Shown in pieces: positions 1 through 5,719 of a stretch of 5,719 nucleotides of DNA; position 1 is the first letter of the stretch; every line of letters begins with the position of its first letter. Origin of the DNA: Rubrobacter sp. (lineage in GTDB: Bacteria > Actinomycetota > Rubrobacteria > Rubrobacterales > Rubrobacteraceae); NCBI GenBank assembly GCA_013815485.1, contig JACDGB010000139.1:1-5719 (forward strand), given 5' to 3'. The translations under genes and the position numbers were made by a program. The notes below the pieces were generated by a model. The model saw only the letters and a list, made by a program, of their open reading frames with translations, had not been told where the DNA came from and searched no databases.

Positions 1-535
1 CGGCAGCCGCGCTCCCCGATATTGCAAAGGCGAAGACCTCTATATGCGTCCAGAGAGGCCCATATGGCGAGGGACCGTGGACTGGCAGCCATCCGAAGGA
101 CGCCAGTTGTTCGCCGAAGCTCGTTCTCTCCACCATCGCAGCGGCCGTAGTGTACGGGTTGGCGTCGGGCAAGTTGCCGAGGTATCCGTGCGCGACGTAG
201 GTGAGGGCGTCTATGGACTGGTGGGGATACCCGAATAGCAGGCCGAGGTTGAACAGGACCGGAAACAGGAGCGCGAGCATCCGCGCCCGGTTGTCGTGGA
301 TGAGACCCCCACGGCAGAGGAAAATGATCCAGACGTAGAGCGCGAAGAGGAGGACCGTGGCCCCGTAGTAGCCTCCCGCCTCGAACAGCAGGCGCGCGCC
401 ATCAACCGGTGACTCGCCTCGTCCATTGAGGAACATCCCTCGCTGCGTCAGGTAGACGATCAGGTAGAGCAAGCCGCTCGACACCCCGATCAGGAAAACC
501 GGGAACGTATTGCGTCGCGCCTCGGTCAGGTCCAT
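1..535 (-). CDS. Polytopic membrane protein, probable GT-C fold glycosyltransferase (N-terminal part, cut by window edge)
   Basis: An open frame of 178 codons runs from ATG at 535 to the left edge without a stop. Hydrophobic segments lie near residues 11-29, 56-74 and 86-102, and a fourth begins near 163. After the third comes a hydrophilic loop with Asp109 in SIDALTYVAHG, then NPY (126-128) and PSPYGPLW (155-162). This order (Asp just outside a membrane helix, NPY or DPY, then PYGPL) is what I know from GT-C mannosyltransferases of the MptA/MptB type and the DUF2029/GT87 group, which move sugars from polyprenyl-phosphate donors on the outer face of the membrane. Donor and acceptor cannot be told from this piece, and the C-terminal half is missing. 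The gene follows the metallophosphoesterase by 27 nt and lies in the same frame as it. The Shine-Dalgarno AAGGAG touches the ATG with no spacer, which is unusual, but there is no ATG, GTG or TTG between the upstream TAG and this ATG. Another polytopic protein with a similar loop cannot be excluded. Confidence 0.72.
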   Translation of the reverse strand, partial: MDLTEARRNTFPVFLIGVSSGLLYLIVYLTQRGMFLNGRGESPVDGARLLFEAGGYYGATVLLFALYVWIIFLCRGGLIHDNRARMLALLFPVLFNLGLLFGYPHQSIDALTYVAHGYLGNLPDANPYTTAAAMVERTSFGEQLASFGWLPVHGPSPYGPLWTHIEVFAFAISGSAAA

Positions 536-541
536 CTCCTT
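536..541 (-). promoter_or_regulatory. Shine-Dalgarno abutting the membrane glycosyltransferase start
   Basis: AAGGAG on the minus strand directly precedes ATG at 535 with zero spacing. No alternative start lies between the upstream gene's TAG and this ATG, so the ATG is kept. The spacing is short of the usual 5-9 nt and may mean weak or coupled initiation, or a downstream start such as GTG at 484, which has no Shine-Dalgarno of its own. Confidence 0.45.
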
Positions 542-562
542 ACCGGAAGCAGATAACCCAGC

Positions 563-1393
563 CTACCGCTGGACTTTGAGGAAAGGAAGTTTATCGTACA
601 GAACATAGCGCCCGAAGTCCGGGTAAAACTCGCTGGTGGTGACGGGCTTGCGGGAGAAGCTCGCCAGCGGCTCCTTGCCAGCCTCCCCCTTGCCCGGCTG
701 GTGCAGCGTGATGCGGATATTCTCCGGCGCGAACTCGATGACGTTGTAGGAGGGCGGCATCGTGCCGCGCACGCGCATGCTGGAGACGGTGCCGGAATGG
801 ACGATCCTCACCCCCGAGATGCTCCATACATACGGGACATGCCGGTGCCCGGAAAGCACCATGTCCACCTTGACTTCGCGCAATATCGCCATGACATCGC
901 CCGCGTCGCGCAGGTTGTTCACGTCGCGGCCGGTGCCTGGCACCGCCAGTATGTGATGGTGGATTATGAGGATCTTCGGTCCCCGGTCCCAGTCCCGAAA
1001 CTCCGAGTCGAGCCAGGCGTAGTGTTCGCGGCCCACCTCGCCCTCATCGAGGTCCGGCTTCGTGGAGTCGAGGACGACTACCTTCGCTTCCCCGTCTCCG
1101 AAAGGGACCATGACCGTGCCCTCGCGCATCCCGAAGAACTCCTCGAAGTGCCGGTAGCCGACGCTTTTAGCGTCGTGGTTGCCCATGGCGTAGACGACTT
1201 TGGGGCATTCGATCTGGTCGAGGTATCCTTTCGCTTCCTCGAACTCCCACCGGTAGCCCTCCATCGTGAGGTCCCCGGCGACGGCCACGAGATCGGGCTT
1301 CATGGCGTTGGTCTCCTCGATGGTTGCCTCCAGGAGATCCCGCCTGAAAAGCCCGGATCCCACATGAACATCAGACATCTGAACTATCCTCAT
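563..1393 (-). CDS. Calcineurin-like metallophosphoesterase (CpdA/Rv0805-type class III phosphodiesterase family)
   Basis: This is a 276-residue cytosolic protein with no signal peptide or membrane segment. The whole dinuclear metal site is visible: Asp8 and His10 in MSDVH, Asp41 in GDLTMEG, Asn72-His73 in GNHD, the His run 145-147, and His183 and His185 in SGHRH. This order is diagnostic of calcineurin-like phosphoesterases. The short N-terminal DxH and GHxH motifs resemble CpdA and mycobacterial Rv0805, which hydrolyse cyclic nucleotides and other phosphodiesters. The true substrate cannot be read from sequence. About 50 residues after the core (from roughly 225) form a less conserved tail with a charged Gly/Lys stretch. 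The start is well set: GGAGGAG at 1401-1407 lies 7 nt before the ATG. The gene begins 33 nt after argH and is followed 27 nt later by the membrane glycosyltransferase, so it is probably co-transcribed with both. No catalytic residue is missing. Confidence 0.93.
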   Translation of the reverse strand: MRIVQMSDVHVGSGLFRRDLLEATIEETNAMKPDLVAVAGDLTMEGYRWEFEEAKGYLDQIECPKVVYAMGNHDAKSVGYRHFEEFFGMREGTVMVPFGDGEAKVVVLDSTKPDLDEGEVGREHYAWLDSEFRDWDRGPKILIIHHHILAVPGTGRDVNNLRDAGDVMAILREVKVDMVLSGHRHVPYVWSISGVRIVHSGTVSSMRVRGTMPPSYNVIEFAPENIRITLHQPGKGEAGKEPLASFSRKPVTTSEFYPDFGRYVLYDKLPFLKVQR

Positions 1394-1400
1394 GCCTACC

Positions 1401-1407
1401 CTCCTCC
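1401..1407 (-). promoter_or_regulatory. Ribosome binding site of the metallophosphoesterase
   Basis: GGAGGAG on the minus strand lies 7 nt upstream of ATG at 1393. It is the clearest Shine-Dalgarno in the lower half of the cluster and fixes the start. Confidence 0.8.
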
Positions 1408-1426
1408 GTCGAAGACCGGCCCCATT

Positions 1427-2824
1427 CTAGCCGTCCACCCGCCGATCCGTGTCCAAAAACTCCCTGGCTCTCTGCAACTGCGCCCCAACGGAGCCCGGCG
1501 ACGTGGAACCGGAGGATTTCTTGTTGGCGACGCTCCCCTCCGGCGTGAGTAGCTCCCTGGGCATCTCAACAAGCGCCGGATGCGCCGCTACCAGTTCCTC
1601 TTCAGGGATTTTCTCCAGTGATATCCTAAGTTCCTCGCATCGCCGGACGAGCCTCCCCACAGCATGATGCGCCTCCCGGAAGGGCACGCCCCGCATCGCC
1701 AGGAAGTCCGCAAGCTCCGTCGCCAGGGCGAAGCCTCCGGCGGCGTCCGCCATGCGCTCACCGTCGAAGCGGGCGGTACGTAGCATCTCCGGCAGCACGG
1801 CCAGCATTGCCAGCACGGTGTCAACGGCGTCGAAGAGGGGTTCCTTGTCTTCCTGGAGATCTTTGGAGTATCCGGGGGGCAAACCTTTGAGCGTCACCAG
1901 CAATGCGTTCAGGTCGCCGATGAGCCGTCCGGTCTTGCCGCGCATCAACTCGAAGGCGTCCGGGTTCTTTTTCTGGGGCATGATCGAAGACCCGGACGAA
2001 TACGCATCGTCGAGCGTAGCAAACCCAAACTCGGAGGAGGTCCACAGTACCCATTCCTCCCCTATCCGCGACAGATGCACTCCAAGCACCGTACACGCAT
2101 ACAACAGGTCGAGGGCGAAGTCCCGATCCGAGACGGCGTCCAATGAATTCACGAGCGGCTCCATCCCGAGTTCCGCCGCCGTGAACGCCGGGTCCACGGG
2201 ATGGGGCGTCCCACCGAGCGCCGCCGCCCCGAGCGGAGATGCGTTAGCCGCGCCGCGGGCCGCCTCGAACCTCCGGAGGTCCCGTCGGAACGCCTCGAAG
2301 TGGGCAAGCAGGTGGTGAGAGAGCAGGATCGGCTGCGCCCTTTGCAGATGCGTATAGCCCGGCAGCACGAAGTCTCTATGGGCCTCGGCCACCTCCACGA
2401 GCGCCCGCATCGCCGCCAGGACAGATCTCCTTATCTCCTCCGCCGCGTCCCGAACGAAGAGGTGAAGGTCGAGCGAGACTTGATCGTTGCGGCTACGGCC
2501 CGTGTGCAGCCGGAGAGCCACGTCGCCGACAAGCTCCCGTAATCGTCGCTCGACGGCGGTGTGGACGTCCTCGTCGGCCAGGGTCCACGAGAACTCCCCC
2601 GCTTCGACCTCCCGCAGCACCGCTTCGAGGCCCCGCGCCAGCTCCCGCGACTCCTCAGGGGTGACGATGTCCTGCTCACCCAGCATCCGGGCGTGGGCGA
2701 TGGAGCCACGGATGTCGTAGGGGGCGAGGCGGACGTCGAAGGGGATGGAGGCGTTCAGGCGTCCGAAGGCTTCGGCTGGCGAAGACCCGAACCTGCCGCC
2801 CCAGAGTGGTTTCTTCTCGCTCAT
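1427..2824 (-). CDS. argH: Argininosuccinate lyase
   Basis: The 465-residue product has the usual ArgH length. It belongs to the fumarase/aspartase superfamily and acts in the cytosol as a homotetramer, splitting argininosuccinate into arginine and fumarate, the last step of arginine synthesis. Visible hallmarks are LWGGRF (7-12), HTGRSRNDQ (107-115), GYTHLQRAQP (156-165) with the general His159, the mobile-loop signature GSSIMPQKKNPD (278-289) with the catalytic serine, KDLQEDKEPLFD (321-332), and a C-terminal TSPGSV (441-446) in place of the more usual TAPxxV. No key residue is missing. The ATG at 2824 sets the N-terminus at MSEKKPLWGG, as expected for the family. No Shine-Dalgarno is evident before it. 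A TAAACT box 8 nt upstream might instead provide a leaderless start. argG, often just upstream in other bacteria, is not in the window. Here argH follows the IscU-like gene by 57 nt and precedes the phosphoesterase by 33 nt. Confidence 0.99.
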   Translation of the reverse strand: MSEKKPLWGGRFGSSPAEAFGRLNASIPFDVRLAPYDIRGSIAHARMLGEQDIVTPEESRELARGLEAVLREVEAGEFSWTLADEDVHTAVERRLRELVGDVALRLHTGRSRNDQVSLDLHLFVRDAAEEIRRSVLAAMRALVEVAEAHRDFVLPGYTHLQRAQPILLSHHLLAHFEAFRRDLRRFEAARGAANASPLGAAALGGTPHPVDPAFTAAELGMEPLVNSLDAVSDRDFALDLLYACTVLGVHLSRIGEEWVLWTSSEFGFATLDDAYSSGSSIMPQKKNPDAFELMRGKTGRLIGDLNALLVTLKGLPPGYSKDLQEDKEPLFDAVDTVLAMLAVLPEMLRTARFDGERMADAAGGFALATELADFLAMRGVPFREAHHAVGRLVRRCEELRISLEKIPEEELVAAHPALVEMPRELLTPEGSVANKKSSGSTSPGSVGAQLQRAREFLDTDRRVDG

Positions 2825-2832
2825 AGACCGGG

Positions 2833-2838
2833 AGTTTA
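2833..2838 (-). promoter_or_regulatory. Possible -10 box giving a leaderless argH transcript
   Basis: TAAACT on the minus strand fits the TAnnnT pattern and ends 8 nt before the argH ATG. The argH start has no Shine-Dalgarno, which fits leaderless initiation. No convincing -35 box is seen 17-19 nt further up, so this is tentative. If real, it would give argH, the phosphoesterase and the membrane protein expression independent of the sulfurtransferase promoter. Confidence 0.3.
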
Positions 2839-2881
2839 GCGGAAAGCGCGAGGGTTACAGATCCCGCGCCGCGGACCACCG

Positions 2882-3280
2882 CTAGCCGGCTGCGCGTTCC
2901 CGCAGGTATTTCCTCACGGCGGATTTGAGGGTGGAGAGGCCCATCGTGGCGTTACGAGCGCGGCTGCCGATGACATCGCGCCCGATCTCCTGTAGCAAGA
3001 CTTCGTAGTCGAAATCAAGCACCTCGTCCATCGTGAGGTCTTCTTCGAGGACGCGCTCAAAGGCGACGGATGTGGCGCCCATGCTGATGGTGTCGCCCTG
3101 TCCGGTCCACGATAGTCCTTCGATGCGGCCTTTGCCATTACCCTTGAGGTAGACGGTGACGGAGCCGCCGCACTCCGAACTGCCGCCTGGCATCATCACC
3201 TGCGCGCCGTCGAGAACCCCCTTGTGGCGGGGGTTCTCGGCGTGCTCCACGAGCCGCGATACGCGATCCTTGCGGTCCAA
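2882..3280 (-). CDS. IscU/SufU (NifU N-terminal) family protein lacking most metal ligands
   Basis: The 132-residue product aligns by eye with Fe-S scaffold proteins: HAENPRHKG (13-21) matches the family's HYxNPRNxG, SECGGSVTVYLK (35-46) matches xxCGDxxxxxlK, GDTISMGATS (62-71) matches GCxISxASxS, and NATMGLSTL (110-118) matches CATLxxxxL. Normal scaffolds hold iron-sulfur or zinc with three Cys plus the Asp of CGD. Here only the first Cys (Cys37) remains; the Asp is Gly39, the second Cys is Asp63 and the third is Asn110. No other cysteine is present, so a classical cluster scaffold role is unlikely. A persulfide carrier or accessory role is my inference. The sulfurtransferase ends 10 nt upstream, which suggests translational coupling. 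I chose TTG at 3280 because AAAGGTGA (3291-3298) precedes it. TTG at 3301 would add seven residues and overlap the upstream gene, but has no Shine-Dalgarno. Family assignment is firm, function is not. Confidence 0.85.
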   Translation of the reverse strand: MDRKDRVSRLVEHAENPRHKGVLDGAQVMMPGGSSECGGSVTVYLKGNGKGRIEGLSWTGQGDTISMGATSVAFERVLEEDLTMDEVLDFDYEVLLQEIGRDVIGSRARNATMGLSTLKSAVRKYLRERAAG

Positions 3281-3290
3281 AGTTGTTCGG

Positions 3291-3298
3291 TCACCTTT
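3291..3298 (-). promoter_or_regulatory. Ribosome binding site of the IscU-like gene overlapping the upstream stop codon
   Basis: AAAGGTGA on the minus strand contains the TGA stop of the sulfurtransferase (3291-3293) and lies 10 nt before TTG at 3280. The overlap suggests that ribosomes ending the first gene restart on the second. It is the reason for preferring the shorter start. Confidence 0.5.
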
Positions 3299-4151
3299 CA
3301 ATCGGGGCGCGCACGAGGTTACCCCATTCGGTCCAAGAGCCGTCGTAGTTGCGCACGTTCTCGTAGCCGAGGAGGTATTTGAGCACGAACCAGGTGTGGC
3401 TGGAACGCTCCCCGATGCGGCAGTAGGCGATCACATCTTCGCCCTGCTCGAGGCCGGCCTCGCCCTCGTAGATGCCACGCAACTCATCCGCGCTCTTGAA
3501 GGTCCCGTCCTCCCTGACGGCCCGCGCCCAGGGTACGTTGGCCGCGCCGGGGATGTGACCACCCCTCATGGCGCCCTCCTGCGGATAGTCCGGCATGTGG
3601 AGCAACTCCCCCGTGTACTCGCCGGGGCTCCGCACATCCACCATTGCCTTCCCGATATGCTTCTCCACGTCTTCCTTGAAAGCCCGGATCCTCTGGTCGT
3701 CACGCTCGGGCACGGGGTACTCGGCCCGCGGGAAGCTGGTAACGTCCTGCGTCATGGTCCGGTTCTCGGCCTCCCACTTCACGCGCCCGCCGTCCATTAC
3801 AACGACCTTCTCGTGCCCGAAAAGCCGGAAGACCCACAGCGCATACGTCGCCCACCAGTTGTTCTTGTCCCCATAGAAAACGACGGTGGTGTCCGGCGCG
3901 ATCCCCTTCTCGGCCATCAGGTTGGCGAAATGCTCGGGGTCGAGGTAGTCGCGCATCAGAGGGTCGTTGAGGTCTTCTACCCAGTCTATTTTGACGGAGT
4001 TGGGTACGTGCCCGATCTCATACAGCAACACGTCCTCATCCGACTCAACGATGCGAACATTCTCCGTGTCCTCCAAGTTCGCGGCGACCCACTCGGTGGA
4101 CACCAGCGCCTCGGGATGCGCGTAACCCTTCTGCTGTATTTCCTGCTCCAT
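3291..4151 (-). CDS. Thiosulfate sulfurtransferase (two-domain rhodanese, CysA2/CysA3-like)
   Basis: The 286-residue protein has the tandem rhodanese layout: an inactive N-terminal domain (about 13-125) and a catalytic C-terminal domain (about 150-284). The active-site loop is CRIGER with Cys244, which would carry a persulfide taken from thiosulfate or a similar donor. Other conserved parts are [10 protein letters not shown] (48-57), [10 protein letters not shown] (91-100), where Asp95 stands at the place of the catalytic Cys in the inactive domain, VDVRSPGEY (171-179), and [11 protein letters not shown] (198-208). The C-terminal run [13 protein letters not shown] followed by GSWTEWGN is very like mycobacterial CysA2/CysA3. 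There is no signal peptide, so it is probably cytosolic. The ATG at 4151 is set by GAAAGGAG (4157-4164), 5 nt upstream. An open frame continues upstream to about 4616 but runs antisense through fbiC and is not used. The gene leads the minus-strand cluster and is closely followed by the IscU-like gene, a likely sulfur acceptor or partner. Confidence 0.97.
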   Translation of the reverse strand: MEQEIQQKGYAHPEALVSTEWVAANLEDTENVRIVESDEDVLLYEIGHVPNSVKIDWVEDLNDPLMRDYLDPEHFANLMAEKGIAPDTTVVFYGDKNNWWATYALWVFRLFGHEKVVVMDGGRVKWEAENRTMTQDVTSFPRAEYPVPERDDQRIRAFKEDVEKHIGKAMVDVRSPGEYTGELLHMPDYPQEGAMRGGHIPGAANVPWARAVREDGTFKSADELRGIYEGEAGLEQGEDVIAYCRIGERSSHTWFVLKYLLGYENVRNYDGSWTEWGNLVRAPIER

Positions 4152-4156
4152 ATGAA

Positions 4157-4164
4157 CTCCTTTC
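4157..4164 (-). promoter_or_regulatory. Ribosome binding site of the sulfurtransferase
   Basis: GAAAGGAG on the minus strand lies 5 nt before ATG at 4151. It is a strong Shine-Dalgarno and decides the start against the longer open frame that extends into fbiC. Confidence 0.85.
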
Positions 4165-4189
4165 AAAGCCTTCGGTTGCACAGGCGCAC

Positions 4190-4220
4190 ATTTTAAACCA
4201 TCTCCTACAAAGTTTGTCGG
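4190..4220 (-). promoter_or_regulatory. Probable promoter of the sulfurtransferase cluster
   Basis: On the minus strand a near-consensus -10 box TAAAAT (4190-4195) lies 19 nt downstream of CCGACA (4215-4220), which matches four of six bases of TTGACA. Transcription would start near 4183 and give a leader of about 32 nt holding the Shine-Dalgarno. The -10 box is good; the -35 and the long spacer are weaker. Confidence 0.55.
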
Positions 4221-4222
4221 AT

Positions 4223-4253
4223 TTGATGATACCGGCAGATCCGCGGTTATACT
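4223..4253 (+). promoter_or_regulatory. Probable fbiC promoter, leaderless arrangement
   Basis: TTGATG (4223-4228) and TATACT (4248-4253) form -35 and -10 boxes with a 19-nt spacer. The -10 box ends 7 nt before the fbiC ATG at 4261, so transcription should start at or within a base or two of the start codon. The bases just before the ATG (ACTGCTGCCC) have no Shine-Dalgarno, consistent with leaderless translation, which is common in Actinomycetota and the Deinococcus-Thermus group. Confidence 0.6.
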
Positions 4254-4260
4254 GCTGCCC

Positions 4261-5719
4261 ATGACAGGATTAGAGAACCACATAGCGTACACAGCACTGG
4301 CCGAAAAGGCCGCCGCCGGACGTATCGAAAGAGACGATGCCCACGCCCTGGCGCGCCTTGCGACCGTGGACCCGAAGCCAGCGATGAGAGTAGCCGCTGA
4401 GGTCCGGGACCGGGCCTTCGGGCCACGAGTCTCGTACTCGCGCAAGGTCTTTATCCCGCTCACGCAGCTTTGCCGGGACAACTGCGGATACTGTACCTTC
4501 GCCCACCCCCCAAAAGAAGGCGAGTGGGCGTACCTGAGGCCGGATGAGGTACTGGAGATCGCGCGGGCCGGAGCGGAGGCCGGATGCAAGGAGGCACTCT
4601 TCACGCTCGGCGACAAGCCGGAGAAGCGTTATGCTGAAGCTCGGCGGGAACTAAAAGGACTCGGTTTTGCGAGCACTATCGAGTACCTGATCCACTGTTG
4701 CAAGCTCGTCCTCGAAGAAACCGGCCTCCTGCCACACGCCAACCCCGGCGTGCTCTCCGAGAACGAAGTGCTCGCCTTGAGAGAGGTCGCGGTCTCGCAG
4801 GGGATCATGCTGGAGCAGGTCTCCGAGCGGCTACTCAGCAGGGACATGGCGCACTGGGCGTCGCCGGACAAGGTTCCGGAGAAGAGGCTTGCGACCATCG
4901 AGGCGGCGGGCCGTCACGCCGTGCCGTTCACAACGGGCATCCTCATCGGGATCGGGGAGACGGTCGAGGAACGGGTGGATACGCTGCTGGAGATCCGGGG
5001 CTTGCATGAGAAGTACGGCCACATACACGAGTGCATCGTCCAGAACTTCCGGGCAAAGCCGGGGACCCGCATGGCGCTCGCGCCCGAGCCCTCCGAGGAC
5101 GAGATGCTCGCCACCATCGCCCTCGCGCGCCTGATCCTGCCTCCAGACGTGACGGTGCAAGCACCCCCAAACTTGGCGGAGACCGGAGAGAATGGAACCC
5201 CACCATACGCCCGGTACATAGACGCTGGGATAAACGACTGGGGCGGCGTCTCTCCCGTGACGCCAGACCACGTAAACCCAGAGCGCCCGTGGCCGCACCT
5301 CGACGAACTGGAGCGGGCCACGGAGACAAAAGACTACCTGCTGCTGGAGCGGCTGGCGCTTCATCCCGCATATGCCCTCGATGCGGAACGGTGGGTTGAC
5401 GAGAGCCTCCGTTCGCGGGTGTGGGCCGGCATGGACTCGGAGGGTTTCGCGCGGGTCGAGGATTGGGCTCCGGGGACGGAGGAAGACATCCCGGAGCGGG
5501 ACATAGCGGAGATACGGGGCCGCAGGCCATCGAAGACGCGCCCCGAATTCATGCGCGCGCTCGCGGGGGCCGGGGAGCGGGATCTCGACGATAAGGAGAT
5601 CTCCGTTCTCTTCACCGCCCGAGGCACGGAGCTTGCGGAACTGCGCCGGGTTGCGGACGAGTTGCGCCGCGAAGTCAACGGCGACGAGGTCACCTACGTC
5701 ATCAACCGGAACATCAACT
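4261..5719 (+). CDS. fbiC: FO synthase, fused CofG-CofH (C-terminal half cut by window edge)
   Basis: FO synthase makes 7,8-didemethyl-8-hydroxy-5-deazariboflavin, the chromophore of coenzyme F420, from tyrosine and 5-amino-6-ribitylamino-uracil by two radical-SAM steps. The 486 codons present hold the full CofG half. The [4Fe-4S]/SAM motif CRDNCGYC has Cys71, Cys75 and Cys78. It is followed by LFTLGDKPE (113-121), HANPG (159-163), GILIGIGET (226-234) and the CofG signature [19 protein letters not shown] (323-341). A helical linker follows from about 350, then FTARG (451-455) and TYVINRNIN (478-486), which match the opening of CofH just before its own cysteine motif. This is the fused actinobacterial form (M. 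tuberculosis FbiC is about 856 residues), so roughly 350 residues lie beyond the edge. No in-frame ATG, GTG or TTG is found in the promoter region upstream of 4261, and the start has no Shine-Dalgarno. The enzyme is cytosolic and its sole neighbour here, the sulfurtransferase, is divergent. Confidence 0.97.
   Translation, partial: MTGLENHIAYTALAEKAAAGRIERDDAHALARLATVDPKPAMRVAAEVRDRAFGPRVSYSRKVFIPLTQLCRDNCGYCTFAHPPKEGEWAYLRPDEVLEIARAGAEAGCKEALFTLGDKPEKRYAEARRELKGLGFASTIEYLIHCCKLVLEETGLLPHANPGVLSENEVLALREVAVSQGIMLEQVSERLLSRDMAHWASPDKVPEKRLATIEAAGRHAVPFTTGILIGIGETVEERVDTLLEIRGLHEKYGHIHECIVQNFRAKPGTRMALAPEPSEDEMLATIALARLILPPDVTVQAPPNLAETGENGTPPYARYIDAGINDWGGVSPVTPDHVNPERPWPHLDELERATETKDYLLLERLALHPAYALDAERWVDESLRSRVWAGMDSEGFARVEDWAPGTEEDIPERDIAEIRGRRPSKTRPEFMRALAGAGERDLDDKEISVLFTARGTELAELRRVADELRREVNGDEVTYVINRNIN

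Noticed and set aside
701..1552. Plus-strand open frame of 283 codons
   Set aside because: It lies antisense to the metallophosphoesterase and the end of argH, both of which have clear family motifs. Its translation is rich in His, Arg and Pro with no recognisable motif, as expected for a shadow in GC-rich DNA.
1752..2542. Plus-strand open frames inside argH
   Set aside because: They overlap the catalytic core of argH on the other strand and show no family features.
2825..2881. Intrinsic terminator between the IscU-like gene and argH
   Set aside because: The gap holds GC-rich sequence but no stable hairpin followed by a T run on the minus strand.
3281..3301. Seven-residue longer start (TTG at 3301) for the IscU-like protein
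   Set aside because: No Shine-Dalgarno precedes it and it would overlap the upstream gene by 11 nt. It cannot be excluded, but TTG at 3280 has AAAGGTGA upstream.
3156..4196. Plus-strand open frame of 346 codons
   Set aside because: It is antisense to the sulfurtransferase and IscU-like gene, shows no domain, and would run across the sulfurtransferase ribosome binding site. Long antisense frames are common at this GC content.
4152..4616. 155-codon N-terminal extension of the sulfurtransferase
   Set aside because: The extension is antisense to the conserved CofG coding region and would cross both inferred promoters. The ATG at 4151 has a strong Shine-Dalgarno and gives the family's normal length.
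4831..5530. Minus-strand open frames of 177, 135 and 195 codons
   Set aside because: All are antisense to fbiC, whose signature motifs cover this stretch. Their translations show only biased composition.

Overview
The window is GC-rich bacterial chromosome, densely coding, with five genes on the minus strand and one on the plus strand, diverging from a 109-bp intergenic region at 4152-4260. The fused CofG-CofH type FO synthase (coenzyme F420 pathway), the mycobacterial CysA2/CysA3-like rhodanese and a probable leaderless promoter all point to Actinomycetota. My best guess is a Rubrobacter-like or other deep-branching, possibly thermophilic member. This is inference from gene content, not from a marker gene.

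Minus strand, in transcription order from 4151 down to 1: (1) a two-domain thiosulfate sulfurtransferase; (2) a small IscU/SufU-family protein that starts about 10 nt after the sulfurtransferase stop and has lost most of the family's metal ligands; (3) argH, argininosuccinate lyase, the last step of arginine synthesis; (4) a calcineurin-like metallophosphoesterase; (5) the N-terminal 178 residues of a polytopic membrane protein with GT-C glycosyltransferase features, cut by the left edge. Gaps between these genes are short (10, 57, 33 and 27 nt) and I see no terminator in them, so one polycistronic unit is possible. A second promoter directly before argH is a weaker possibility.

Plus strand: from 4261 to the right edge runs fbiC. 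The complete CofG radical-SAM half, the linker and the first residues of the CofH half are present. The window ends a few residues before the expected CofH cysteine motif. A -10 box seven bases before the ATG and no Shine-Dalgarno suggest a leaderless mRNA.

Functionally, the sulfurtransferase and degenerate scaffold look like a sulfur-handling pair. argH, the phosphoesterase and the membrane glycosyltransferase are not obviously linked to them. I see no tRNA, rRNA, CRISPR, insertion sequence or long repeat, and no stretch over 300 bases lacks a gene. The least ordinary item is the IscU-like protein with a single cysteine, co-translated with a rhodanese.
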